Source of the DNA: Globisporangium splendens
Taxonomy: Eukaryota > Oomycota > Peronosporomycetes > Pythiales > Pythiaceae
Reading direction: 5' to 3'
Assembly: GCA_006386115.1 (NCBI GenBank)
Contig: VFIW01000019.1
Location: forward strand, 248,001-312,000
DNA length: 64,000 nucleotides
A model generated the notes under the pieces. It saw only the letters and a program-made list of their open reading frames with translations, did not search any database and had not been told where the DNA came from. The translations under genes and the position numbers were made by a program. Within the stretch, counting starts at the first letter, position 1, and each line of letters starts with the position of its first letter. Below, one piece after another: positions 52,801 to 63,900 of this stretch.

Positions 52801-53174
52801 CCTTCAACACGATGGCGGACTCAGCCGCCAACCTAGCCATGGACACCAGAACCTCAACGCAGGTTCACTTCCCAACTCATCGAGCTGCTTTCAACAATCT
52901 CACCCAGGATCTTGACAACGACGTCATGCATTGACCTATGCGAAGTTCGGAAGACCCAAGGTCGTTGGACAACACAAGGCAGCCTCACATAGGACCAAGA
53001 GAACATGCCATCATGGTCAAAGATTATTTAGCATTCAGAAGTGATCTATTGCAATCCGCGCTGTAGACACATTTACACTCCTAGATGAAATTCGCAATGA
53101 AGATTAGTTAGGAGAATGGATATTGTAGGTCACGAAGATGAACCTAAATATACCTCACCTTATAAAGTAAAGAT
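49873..53174 (+). mobile_element. LINE copy D, dead 5'-truncated copy
   Basis: About 3.3 kb, starting inside the RT domain (ACGAGCGACC, equal to about 36824 in copy C) and ending in the shared 3' UTR and tail. Lesions relative to the other copies: CGA to TGA (50509), a deletion with frameshift near 50722, CAA to TAA (51627), TAT to TAG (51879) and TGG to TGA (52932). RT (YADDTTIYL), zf-RVT and RNase H (FFDGGSRGNPG) segments are still recognisable in separate frames (49888-50511, 50724-51629, 51978-52934). No target-site duplication could be identified. Confidence 0.93.
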
Positions 53175-53600
53175 ATCAAACCTCCCTTCTAACTACATCG
53201 GATATCGTGGGTTCTCTTCGGCTCACCTCACAAGTGTGTTCACTTCACGTCACATGCAGACCAACACTCACAGAAGAAAGTACAGTAGCATAAAACTCTA
53301 CCCTGTTTTGTATTTTATTGGTACGAACCACTTGTTTTGATACTGGAGACCGCAGTCGGATCTGCAAACCTGCCTAGGAGCTCTCTTCTTTTCAAAAGAG
53401 AACACTCCAAGAGAGAAAGCGTCGCTCTTCGTCACCTCTCGACGCATCCTCCATCTGCGCACACACACACTCCCGCTTCCGACACTCTTCGCATCTCTTC
53501 GTCGACGTCAGTCCTCGTCTCACGCAGCAGGAGTGACTGTAGATAACACCGAAACCGTCACACGCTCGTGGCCAGCGTAGCGCATCTGTGACAACAAAAC
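53175..53600. other. Promoter region of the carboxypeptidase gene
   Basis: 426 bp between LINE copy D and the CCP5-like start. It contains pyrimidine-rich stretches and a short ACACAC run (about 53461-53470). No clear initiator match. Confidence 0.4.
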
Positions 53601-55853
53601 ATGACTGCGCTTGTGGTTGAGAGCGCCACGGCTTTGACGAACCAGCAAGATGCCTCGGCGTCGATAGCGACTGTGTCGACTCTACGTGACGATGTCTCAG
53701 TTGTGCAGACGAATGAGAAGAGCGATTGGGACGCGATCGCGCTCGAGCGCATGGCGACGACGGGGCCAGGGAAACAGCTCTTTGAGTTCCCAGAAGATGG
53801 ATTGCGCTTCACGTCCCGCTTCGACGGCGGTAATATGCGCAGTGCGGAGCGCGTGGCGACCGACACGTACCACATTGAGCTCGCTGAGGACGCATCCGAA
53901 TGCGGCATTTCAACAGGGTACACGACCTGGTTCCAGTTTGAGGTTCAGGTGCTCCAAACTTCCCAAAGCATGGATCGAAAGGACGCTTTGGCACCGCGCG
54001 AGCTCCACATTGTCCTCACGAACATGAACGGGCAAAAAGGATTGTACTCGCACGGGTACACAGTGGTGTACTGCGGTGTGGATTCAAGTGCACTCGGACC
54101 TGAGAAGAATGACGATCGTGTCTTCGACAACGAGAAGCAGTGGAGACGGATACCGACACCATTGCGCTTTGAGAAATACATGCATACAGCACCGGTCCCT
54201 CTCAACGAGAATGCACAAGTGAACGAGCCCGGGATGACAGCACAGACAGAAGAAGACGCGGTTCGGTCGACAGAAGCGGGGCCGCAGCAAAAACGCATAC
54301 AAAGAACGAAACAGGAAACCAAGATGAAGATGTCGTTTTCGTATCGCATTCAATTTCCCCACGAACGCGTGCGGTTCGCATTTTGCTATCCGTATTCCTT
54401 CTCACGACTTCAACGCAAGCTCCATGCGCTCGATCTGAAATATCAAAATCCGCCATCAGTCCAGCATGATCCAACTGCCATCCTCACTTTGTCAAAGTCA
54501 GCTCCGGCAAACACTTCTGCTATTTACTACCACCGAGAGCTGCTAACGCGCTCGATTGAAGGTCTCCGAGTGGATTTACTCACGATCTCATCTTTTGACG
54601 GGATTCTATCAACCCGCGATCCTGCGATCGATGCGCTGCAGTTGACGCAACAATGCCAGGCACCAGTGGAAACCCAGCAGCGCGCATTCCGTTTTGACGT
54701 CACAAGAAAGAAAACAGTGTTTATCTCAGCGCGTGTACATCCTGGCGAGACGCCGGCCAACTTTATGCTCCATGGGATGCTTGCGCTGCTTCTGCATCCG
54801 ACGGACGAAGGTGCGATCTCCCTACGCCGCCATTTTGTATTCAAGATCATCCCGATGCTCAACCCTGATGGCGTGTGCCAAGGGTATTATCGCACCGACA
54901 CGCGTGGCGTGAATCTGAACCGAGTGTACGAAGCGCCGAGTCCCGAACATGCGCCGACAGTGTTTGCTGCGAAAGAGCTGCTGCTGGAGTTGGTTAAAGC
55001 GTACGGTGGCGCTCGTTGCGACCGTGCGTCCGACAACGTCGTCTACTTGGATTTGCACGCACATGCGAATCGCCGAGGCTGCTTTGTGTATGGAAACCAT
55101 GTGGCCACGGTGGAAACTGGGATCGCCAAGCAGATTGAGACGCAATTGTTTGCTCGCCTCGTAGCGCTGAACACGCCGTTTTTCGACTACTTGGCGTGCT
55201 CATTTGACAAGGAAAACATGTCGCGCCACGATCTTCGCGACAACAACAATGCGACCACGTCCCGGGAAGGCAGTGGACGCGTCGCGCTGTACAAAGCCAC
55301 GGGGCTGACGTACGTGTACACGATCGAGTGCAACTACAACGAAGGCCGACGCAACCTGAGGCTTTCATCGTCATCAGCGACGCCGTCCCCAGTTGCGTCA
55401 CCAGCTTCCAAATCCTCGTCGGGACTGAGACGGACGTCCAGCCAGCCATCACTGAGTTCTGGTGGATCAGGATTGGCGTCGACGTTGCTGGCTCGCCACA
55501 GTGGACCATCTGGTGGCACACGGCTGTACACAAAGTACTCCCCAGCCGAATGGATCGACGTCGGGATCGGCTCGCTCGTGTCGCTACTGGATCTGTTTCA
55601 GTTGCCCGGACGAAGCAAGAACGTGCAAGCGTCGCCGTTTCGATCGTTGGACGGCATCCGCAAGAGCCTGTGGTCCGAACTCAAAGCCACGCAGCTTTTA
55701 CAATCCAGCAACAGCGGGGCGACAAGTACCCAGAGCAGTAGCAGTGGCAGCAGTAGCACTGGTAGCTCTCGTGATGTCGTGAAAAGTAAGGCGAGCTCGA
55801 GATCAAGTGCACCGATTGCGACGCCGAGCAAGCGGCCAAGCGCGAAAATGTGA
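53601..55853 (+). CDS. Cytosolic carboxypeptidase, CCP5/AGBL5-like (tubulin deglutamylase)
   Basis: 750 residues. The N-terminal beta-sandwich domain typical of M14D enzymes spans about residues 50-290. The zinc carboxypeptidase domain follows with all key motifs: ARVHPGETPANFMLHG (zinc ligands H and E, about 378), MLNPDGV, RTDTRGVNLNR, VVYLDLHAHANRRGCFVYGN (third zinc ligand, about 483), CSFDKENMS and GSGRVALYKATG, and the catalytic Glu in YVYTIECNYNEG (about 574). These are close to AGBL5/CCP5, which removes branch-point glutamates from tubulin side chains and is linked to flagella and microtubules, relevant for swimming zoospores. The C-terminus is Ser-rich, low-complexity and lacks domains. 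Single exon, no signal peptide. Confidence 0.93.
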   Translation: MTALVVESATALTNQQDASASIATVSTLRDDVSVVQTNEKSDWDAIALERMATTGPGKQLFEFPEDGLRFTSRFDGGNMRSAERVATDTYHIELAEDASECGISTGYTTWFQFEVQVLQTSQSMDRKDALAPRELHIVLTNMNGQKGLYSHGYTVVYCGVDSSALGPEKNDDRVFDNEKQWRRIPTPLRFEKYMHTAPVPLNENAQVNEPGMTAQTEEDAVRSTEAGPQQKRIQRTKQETKMKMSFSYRIQFPHERVRFAFCYPYSFSRLQRKLHALDLKYQNPPSVQHDPTAILTLSKSAPANTSAIYYHRELLTRSIEGLRVDLLTISSFDGILSTRDPAIDALQLTQQCQAPVETQQRAFRFDVTRKKTVFISARVHPGETPANFMLHGMLALLLHPTDEGAISLRRHFVFKIIPMLNPDGVCQGYYRTDTRGVNLNRVYEAPSPEHAPTVFAAKELLLELVKAYGGARCDRASDNVVYLDLHAHANRRGCFVYGNHVATVETGIAKQIETQLFARLVALNTPFFDYLACSFDKENMSRHDLRDNNNATTSREGSGRVALYKATGLTYVYTIECNYNEGRRNLRLSSSSATPSPVASPASKSSSGLRRTSSQPSLSSGGSGLASTLLARHSGPSGGTRLYTKYSPAEWIDVGIGSLVSLLDLFQLPGRSKNVQASPFRSLDGIRKSLWSELKATQLLQSSNSGATSTQSSSSGSSSTGSSRDVVKSKASSRSSAPIATPSKRPSAKM

Positions 55854-56510
55854 CGTGGCTGTAGTCAGGTTGCAATGTCAAGTGAGTGTGTTAATGTAAT
55901 GTAGTGACGCGGAAACGTTCGCCCATCTCTTCCTCTGCCCAGCACATCTTGTGCAGCTCCTCAGCGTTGCTGGAGATCGCTTGACGATACGCTAATTCTG
56001 CTTTTTCGTCCACTTATTTACTTGACTACACTTTCGCAGAGCAATCGAGGAAAACAATCAAGTGGCGTTTCGCAGCACACAGGCACGTGACATAACGGAC
56101 GCTTCGCTATTATCAGATGCATTGCTGACATTTTCTGCGCCCCGTAACTCTCATTTCCGAGTGTTGAGCATGCAGAGCGAAAGCGCGTTGCTCCGCATAG
56201 TGGGTGTTCCGTTGGAACAATAGAAACGATCCGAAAATGTGGAAAAAATCAGAAAACTGGAGCAAATCGCACGCCATCCCAAGATGGTGTGTCATAGTTC
56301 GTCCTGCTGCTGAGTCGTACCCACCCAGCTGTTCGGTGCGTGTGCCGCCCTCCATTCTGAAGCAGCTTCCTACGCTGATAAGCGAGTTGAGTTGAGGCGA
56401 GGCGATCGGATACCAGCGTGAGTGCTGCTTCTCACCTTTGCTCACGCCTACAAATTAAAACGCGCGCTTCCCCAACAAGTTGACTCAACGCGTGACCTGC
56501 ATCAAGAAAA
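55854..56510. other. Intergenic, nothing recognised
   Basis: 650 bp between two plus-strand genes, presumably the terminator of the carboxypeptidase and the promoter of the ferric reductase. No motif stood out. Confidence 0.5.
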
Positions 56511-59330
56511 ATGGCGACGTTCACGAACGGAACGCGTCGCTTTATGCCCGACTCGCTGTGCTCGGAGGACCAAGGGAGCGAATTGCTGTCAGACCTGAGC
56601 ATCAGCGAAGTCTATACCCCCAGCTCCCTCTTGAACGAAGAGAAGCGTCCTGTTCCTGTCGAACAATCCCCCACGAATAAAGCTGGCGGTGCAGCAATGG
56701 TGTACCGAACACCAAAGGCCAACGTAGCTGTTCTGGGTGACCAATCTGACCAGCTTCGACCGGAAGCTGGGTCGCTTGTGTTGTCCATACGATCAGCAGA
56801 GGACTCTGTAAGCGATGAAGACAAGATCGGCGTGCATGCACAGCGGCTATCGACTTACAAGACGAATACCGGTGCTTCGTGCGTTGCGTGGGCTATCGGA
56901 GGGTGCTTTGTCGGGTACGTCATCGCGTTGCTGGTGTTCTTCACGAAGTTTTACCAGAAGACGATCGAGCCATGGATCCTGGAAGTCTTACAACCATATC
57001 TGAAGCCCTACCAGACGAAGGAAGATGTGGCGGCGTTTGTGTATTTATTGTGTAGTGGCGTGGTTCCGATGGTGGTCGCGTTTACCCTATGGCAGACTCG
57101 GAAAGATGTCATTTTGACGTCAGCAGCGTGTCAATCGGAGAGAATGTCGCGTTTGTTGCGGCAAAAGCCCGTCTGTTGGTCTCCCCCTGTTCCTGCGTCC
57201 GATGATCCAAGAGACTCCAAGCCTGCCTCATCGTCTGGTCGAGTGCCACGACTGTACCTGGATGCAACGTGGGGCGAAATCGGCTTCATGCTGCTGCTGT
57301 TGGCGATGGACACGTTCATTTTCAATCAAGTGCTTGTCCGAGACGAGATCTCGTCGCTGTCGACATCGGCCGAGGTGTGTCGCGCCATGGGCAAAAGCTG
57401 CGGGTACATTTGCCTGTTCACGATGCTGTGGTTGCTGCTCCTGATGACGAAAGACAGCTTCTGGAGAGAGTTTTTCCACTTGCCGTACCCTCTCGGCATG
57501 AAATACCGTCGGTGGCTCAGCACACTGACGCTGATGTTTGCAGTGTTTCATGCACTTTGCCACGCCATGAGTTTGTACCTGAGGCACGAGTTCATCGCGC
57601 AGTTGGTGCCCCACTTTGGCGCCATGTACAAGGAGATTCCAATCCGTGACGCGAATGGTGTGAATGCGTTTGGCGAAGTCGCGCTCGTGGCGATGATCCT
57701 AATGACCGCAGTGTCGATCCCTGTGATGCGGAAAAAGTTCTACGCGTGGTATCTGAGTGCCCAGCAAATCTTGGGCACGATCGTCGTGCTCGCCGTGTGT
57801 GTACATTTCCAGATGGCGCTCTGGTGGTTGTTCCCAGCGTTGATCCTGTTCATTTCCCAGAAAGTGGTCACTGGAAGCCACGCTCGGTATCCGGTTGAGA
57901 TTGTCGACATGGCGCCGTTGCCGAATGGCATGACGCGGCTTGTCTGCAAGCGCTCGAAGAACGCGCATGCGTTCACTGCAGGCCAGTTCGTGTATCTCTA
58001 TGCGTCACGGATCTCGTGGTTCCAGTGGCATCCGTTCTACGTCGCGAGTGGACCTCGTGCCCACGATGACACGTTCAAAGTGTATGTTCAGGCTGCTGGG
58101 GACTGGACGGACTCGTTTTTCGACCTGAGCAAGCTCGCGTACGCGACCCAGGAAGCCCCCGCAGTCTACGCCGACGGGTTCTATGGACCATCGCACTCAA
58201 GTTACTACGAACAGTACGGCTGCGTCGTGCTGTTCGCGGAAGGCATCGGCGCCACGGGAGTCATCGCCATGCTCGAGGAGCTCTTCCTCAGCGCAAAGCG
58301 CTATTCTGCTGGCACGGACGTCGACGGCACGCACACCCAAGTGTGGTTCCTCTGGGTCTGCCAGGACGTTTGCCTGTTTCATGAGTTTGAGCCACTGCTG
58401 ATGGAGATCCGCGCGTGGGATCCGAGTGAGAAACACTTTCGCCTCCGCTTGTTCTTGACGAAAGTGCCGACGCTCCAGGAAATCAAGTACACGTGTCCTC
58501 CGCCCTGCAACTTTGTGCTTTCAGGTGGAAAAGGCAAGAACAAAGACGACGAGGACTGCGGCCGTCAAGGTCACGTGGTCGACATGGAAGCAGGGGAGAA
58601 GAAACAATGGCCGTCCCAGAACAAAAGTGGCTGCTTTGGTTTTCGGTCGCAGCCTTTCCATGCGGCACTTGCGACCCCGCTGTTGAAAGTCCTTGGGCTG
58701 ATCATTGTGGTCACCACGACTGTGGCGTTCGCTGTGCACGTCGAATGGCAAGACCACGTACACGGGAGCGGCATCTTTGGCGGCGACGCAGAAGAAGAAG
58801 ACGGGATGTTCCGTCCGCTGCATCGGATCGCGTGCGTCGTCGTGATCCTCCTAGGCTGCTTCAGCGTCTGCGTTGTCATCGGCTACGAGGAACTGGGTCG
58901 CTGGGTGCAGCGCAAACGAAATGCCAGTAGCAGACCACGACAGCAGACCTACGACTTGGAGTGTGATCGGCAAGCACCTAGCAGCACGCTGAGTGATCCG
59001 ACCACGAGCACGAGGACGGCGTGGACGGAGATGAACTCGCTTCGGTCGAATCCTCAGCCTTTGGCAATGCCACCATCCACTGCGAGGACCACCGAGATGG
59101 CGGAGCTAGACATCTTGGAGAAGCTCCACATCGTGTCGCTCGATCCAGATCTGGACAAGTTCATGGCGAGCGTCGCGAAATGCTACTACGCGTACGCGGC
59201 CGAGCCCGTCGGCGTGTTCGCATGTGGATCGCCAGCGTTTGTGACGATGTCGGAGGCTGCTGTGGAGGCTGCGAAAGGACTGGATGGGCAGGCCACGTAC
59301 TACTTCCATCGCATGGATTTCCGAGTGTAA
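56511..59330 (+). CDS. Ferric-chelate reductase/NADPH oxidase-superfamily protein, plant FRO-like
   Basis: 939 residues. A 110-residue cytosolic N-terminus, then membrane helices from about residue 125. The ferric reductase domain holds the haem histidines (FAVFHALCHAMS, about 347-351, and VCVHFQMALWW, about 432). The FAD site is WHPFYVASG (about 505), the NADPH site is FAEGIGATGV (about 575), and the C-terminal VGVFACGSPAFV (about 904) completes the dehydrogenase. Two hydrophobic segments (about residues 723-800) and a charged linker split the NADPH domain, as in plant FRO reductases. The enzyme passes electrons from cytosolic NADPH through FAD and haem to Fe3+ (or O2) outside. There is no EF-hand in front, unlike Rboh oxidases, so a reductase is likelier. 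Single exon. Confidence 0.9.
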   Translation: MATFTNGTRRFMPDSLCSEDQGSELLSDLSISEVYTPSSLLNEEKRPVPVEQSPTNKAGGAAMVYRTPKANVAVLGDQSDQLRPEAGSLVLSIRSAEDSVSDEDKIGVHAQRLSTYKTNTGASCVAWAIGGCFVGYVIALLVFFTKFYQKTIEPWILEVLQPYLKPYQTKEDVAAFVYLLCSGVVPMVVAFTLWQTRKDVILTSAACQSERMSRLLRQKPVCWSPPVPASDDPRDSKPASSSGRVPRLYLDATWGEIGFMLLLLAMDTFIFNQVLVRDEISSLSTSAEVCRAMGKSCGYICLFTMLWLLLLMTKDSFWREFFHLPYPLGMKYRRWLSTLTLMFAVFHALCHAMSLYLRHEFIAQLVPHFGAMYKEIPIRDANGVNAFGEVALVAMILMTAVSIPVMRKKFYAWYLSAQQILGTIVVLAVCVHFQMALWWLFPALILFISQKVVTGSHARYPVEIVDMAPLPNGMTRLVCKRSKNAHAFTAGQFVYLYASRISWFQWHPFYVASGPRAHDDTFKVYVQAAGDWTDSFFDLSKLAYATQEAPAVYADGFYGPSHSSYYEQYGCVVLFAEGIGATGVIAMLEELFLSAKRYSAGTDVDGTHTQVWFLWVCQDVCLFHEFEPLLMEIRAWDPSEKHFRLRLFLTKVPTLQEIKYTCPPPCNFVLSGGKGKNKDDEDCGRQGHVVDMEAGEKKQWPSQNKSGCFGFRSQPFHAALATPLLKVLGLIIVVTTTVAFAVHVEWQDHVHGSGIFGGDAEEEDGMFRPLHRIACVVVILLGCFSVCVVIGYEELGRWVQRKRNASSRPRQQTYDLECDRQAPSSTLSDPTTSTRTAWTEMNSLRSNPQPLAMPPSTARTTEMAELDILEKLHIVSLDPDLDKFMASVAKCYYAYAAEPVGVFACGSPAFVTMSEAAVEAAKGLDGQATYYFHRMDFRV

Positions 59331-59568
59331 TCAAACAATGCTAAAAAGCCAATGCCTAGATCAGAGTTGACATAAATGTGAGTAACTTTGTGCCTTTGTG
59401 CGAGTAAATGTGCATCATTGCATATAATGACACAGAAAAACACAGTCGGACATTATACTATCAATTGCTCCAAAAGTAGCTCTTGAGAGAGATGGAAAGG
59501 CATTCAAACCTTTAGAAAAGAAAAACAAACCAACAAACCACAGCAGGTACACATAGGCTTCCAGATGC

Positions 59569-60281
59569 TCACAATGTCTTGCCAGCGGTGGCGCCTGCGC
59601 GGAACAGCTTCACGTTGAGCTTGGCTTGCTTCTCGACCTTCTTGTAGAGCTCTCGGCGGTATCCGAGCGGGAAAAGCGCTTCGAGGAGCACAAACATTGG
59701 CGCCGTGATCAGCGCTTGGTCCAAGCTGTCGAGCAGCGCGGGTTTGCGGCGCTCGAACACGCCGTGGCCGATAAACTGGAGCGTCCAGGCGACGCAATGG
59801 ATTGGAAGTCCGATCTTCCATCCCGGCACGCCGTACAGGATCGGCGCGTTCTGGGATACCCAGTTCGCGATCAGGTAACAGCCAAACACCAGACTTGCAC
59901 CCAGGGAACCGGCACTGGTAATGAGAGTTCATACACATGCAACAGGCAACAGAGTTAGTGGTCATAGACACTCGAAGGCGTAGCAGCGAATCTCACGACT
60001 TACATTGGGTCCAGGAGCACATACCAGACCATGTACACGGTCGTGATGATAGTGGAGCCGTTGAGCACAAGGTACTGCTGGAAGGGCAGGCCGAGGTCAA
60101 TCCCAAGCGGAACGGCGGTGGCCTCGCCAGCCACGGCCACGTCGGCGAACATGATGAGTGCCGTGAGCAGGATCGGCCAGATGCACACGAAGTGGATGTA
60201 CTGGTTGATGTTGTTGTCGTGGTACGACAGGTAGAACACCAGCTGCTTCTCCAAGTTGAACCGGTCCGAGAGCGCGCCCAT
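59569..60281 (-). CDS. Mpo1/DUF962-like membrane protein (fatty-acid dioxygenase)
   Basis: Two exons, 60004-60281 and 59569-59914, with a GT-AG intron of 89 bp. 207 residues, starting MGALSDRFNLEKQLVFYLSY. The family His motif is complete (YHDNNINQYIH, about residues 20-30), with four predicted helices and the second conserved half HCVAWTLQFIGHGVFERRKP. Yeast Mpo1 is an ER Fe2+-dependent dioxygenase acting on 2-hydroxy fatty acids in phytosphingosine breakdown. The same role is inferred here. The length fits the family. The start is the ATG just ahead of the conserved domain. Confidence 0.9.
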
Positions 60282-60947
60282 CGTACAACGGAATAGAGAG
60301 AGAGCGAAGGCTTGAAGGCTGGAGAAGTGAGTCACACGTGGCGAATTGCAAAATGAGCCACGAAAGGAACGGCGCCAATGGACTCGAGCAGTGCTTCAAC
60401 ATGGGCAGAGGGGAAACAGATCACATCTAATTAGCGCAAGGCATTCTACATTCCAACGCAGCGCAAATATAGGTTTATGAAGCATTGACTAAATAATTCT
60501 GGTTTTGTGCAGGAGAATGCTTTATTGATAGATTGCATTATGCAGTTGATACTATTTAGGGTATTTCCAGCTTCGTTCAATATGGCGGCTGCATAAAACA
60601 CGCCGCTTCGCATCAGCCAATCAATGCAGCGCAGCACTGTCATCCATCTCTCTATTGGTTAAAACAGTACTTTATTTACAGCGAATCACATCTTTTCTTG
60701 ATTTGTGCAGTGATTGGATTGGCTAGTATTCAGTGGATACCGTAATCAGATGTTGGATGGTCCACCATTCGTTGCATGGACACGAGTGTAGCCATCTGTG
60801 ACACCGGAGCAACTTTTACGATTCCCTCGGCGATCATTCGGTGCTCGGACGGACTCAACACTCGAGGCGCATGGTTTAGTATTTGCACATTGAATTCTCT
60901 CTTTTTATGGTACTTTTCTCTGCGTTTCTCTGCTGCTCAGAAGTCTC
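60282..60947. other. Intergenic, nothing recognised
   Basis: 665 bp between the Mpo1-like start and the end of the second FUSC-EF-hand gene. It holds AT-rich sequence but no recognisable gene or repeat. Confidence 0.5.
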
Positions 60948-63900
60948 TCACGACGACACGACGATCTCCTCCATGGTCGTGAGGTTGCGCGCGATGCCCT
61001 CGGCGCCGCTCACGAGGCAGTTGAGCAGCAGCAGCTCCTCCATCGACACCTTCTCGAACCGGCTCTGCTCCATGAGCCACGCGACGTACGCGGCCTTCAT
61101 GCTGTTTGCAATGTCGCTCAGGCTGAAATCCTCCACGTTGAGCACGTCGTGCTGCCGCCGCATGGGCGAAAATGGCCCGCCAAAGGTTGTGCCCGTCGAT
61201 GCACGACGCATCAGACTGCTGATGTTTTTTGGTGTGAGTGCAGTCGTGACGTTCACGCTCAACGATGCGCGTTCTCCCTGTGGCGTCAGTCTGTCGCTGC
61301 TTCCTCGCGTGTCCTCTTCGTTGATGCGAGGTAGCGCGCCACTGATCGAGTTTCGTCCAGCGGCGACAGATCCTTGACGTCGAAGCACTGGCGCTTTTGG
61401 TCGGTGGGTCTGGTACACTTCGACTTCGAGCTTCAGTCCGTTCTCTAGCGCGTCCATAAACTCCTCAAACGACACCTTGCCACTGCAATCTTTGTCCACA
61501 ATGTCCATGAACTCGGCCACGTACTTTTGGATCTCGTCTTCTTTCACAGCGCCTGATTGCGCGAAGATGCTCTCAAGCATCACTGATACTTCGTCCGCGT
61601 CGATCTCACCGCTGCAGTCCTTGTCCGCGAGTCGGAATGCCTCCTTCATTTGCATGAAAATCGCTGTCTGCTCGGGGTCCGAGTACAAAAAGCCGTCGCT
61701 AAACAGCATCTGCAGCGTCATGAACGCGTCCGTGACCGACGACTGGAACTGGTGGCTGGCAGACGCCCACTGGCGAAAAACGTTTTCTCCGTTGATGTCG
61801 TTCGCCTGATCAGCCTTGCCGCCGTCGCGGATGTCCACAGTGTTTTTCAGGTCCACCTTGTCGTTGTCCACGCGAAAGTTGAACCAGCGCACGAGCTTAA
61901 ACAGGAGGTTGTTGTTGTTGAGCAGTCGGTGCGAGTTGTCGAGCACAGCCTCGTACTTTTGGTACGAGAACGCCGGACGCCACATCATGGGCTCCGCGTT
62001 CGCCTCCTGCAGCAGCTTGCGCTGCTCAACCAGCAATACCGGTACTTTGACTTGGAGGATGTGACGCAACTCGTCCATTGTGTCTTCGTCAATCACGTCC
62101 GAGCTCGACAAATGATGGCCAAAGAGCACTTCGAAGCTCTTTTGGAGCTCCTTCAGCGTCTCCTGGATGTTGTTGCGCAGCAAACTCGTTGCACTCTCGG
62201 GACATAGCGCGAGCTCCACCAGGATGAACAGAATGATACCCACGGACGTCTGCGCCAAGCTCGAGTACGACGAAATCGCGATACTCGCAGAACTGTCGGT
62301 GCCTCCAGCCAGGCAAACATCTGACTGCTTCAAGAGAATGCCCGCGGCGATGAAAGCCGACACCAGACCGGCGTATGCTCCGTAGCCGCCCGAGAAGTTG
62401 ACGTACATCGACACCGCTACCCAGATGAAGAGCGCGAGGTCCGACAGGACGACGTTCATGTACTTGGGGTTGCAGACCTGCGAGATGAAAAACTGGAAGA
62501 CCGACGGCACGACACTCCCCGCGACAACGCCAGCCACACGGTTCACAGTCACGCTGAACGAACCACCAATGTGGTTGCCCATCACGTACGCGACGGCCGA
62601 CGGCGTCGTAGCGCTGTACGCGTACACGTACACGGCGAGAAACGTACCCATGAGAATGGCCACGGTCACCTTGAACGCCGAGAGCAGCTTCAACCGCGTG
62701 TAGTGGTGGCACACGAAGAAACCCTTGATGGACTTCATGATGAACGATCGCGCGCGGATGCCGTCGGCGTGCTCTTTCTCATTGTGGATGGCTTGGAACT
62801 CGATCAGCGTGCTGCAGAACGAGTTGAGCGAGAACAGGAACAGGTTGAGCGGCACGTTGCCTTCGACATCCTTCGCAGTTGTCGACTTCTTGCGCAGCGT
62901 TCGCTTGTGAGTAGATCGATAGCGGTGGAGCGTGCTCTCCATCTGCGTTTCCAACGTCTTGATCGACTTGAGCTCCAGATCTGTTAGCAGTAGCAACAGT
63001 ACAACCCACAAAGAACACATCAGTGGACGAGACTATACAGCCAACACGCCAAAATTCAAGTCAAACGTACGCTTGGAGGACATGTGCACTTCTTCCGAGA
63101 TCTCGTTCAGCAGATCGCCAGACCGCATTTGGATGATGTAGATCTCGCGTTGGAGCACCTTCATGTACTCGAGATGCAGGTGCTCGTACTTTTCCAGTTG
63201 CATGGCGCTGTTGAGCGACCGCAAGTCGGCGATCAGCGATCCGATGAGCCGCACGTAGTTCTTCATGACCGATCGGTTGAACTTGAGGTAGTAGTGGAAC
63301 CCGAGAAGTTGCTCCCACCACACATCGTCGAGCAGCTTGTTCATGCGCTGGTGACGAGCATTCGCGGCATCGAATTTGCGGCGCAGCTTGAGTTTGAGAA
63401 AGTTCATGTGATCCACGTTCTTGTTCTTGAAGCAGTACGAGTCGACGATGATATTGAGCAGGTCTAGGATGTCCTCGGACGCTTTTCTCGTCTCTGAACG
63501 AAGACGGTTGATCGCGCTGTTGAAGCATACAAACATGGAGTTTTCAGTTAGCTTCCCGTATGACTCAATGTACAGGAGGTAATATCAAACAAGGACTCAC
63601 AAGACTGGGTATGGAATGAACATGATGAAGAGCGAGATGAGGGTTCCGAGAAACCCAACGAGGAAGTACAGCTCCAGGTTGCGAAGGATGTTGGCGGTCT
63701 CGAAGGACGAGTCGCCCGTCGTCTTGAGCTTCGTGCCGTCCAATGGATTCGCCGGGTTGATGATCGTCAGCGCTGCGTTATGACCGACACACCAACAATG
63801 ATTAGACTCTCGAAAGACGTCAAAACTTACACAAAGGATTCGAATACTAGAGGGGAGACTCACCAAAGTACAGGTTGTTACCGAGTGCAAACTTCTTGGT

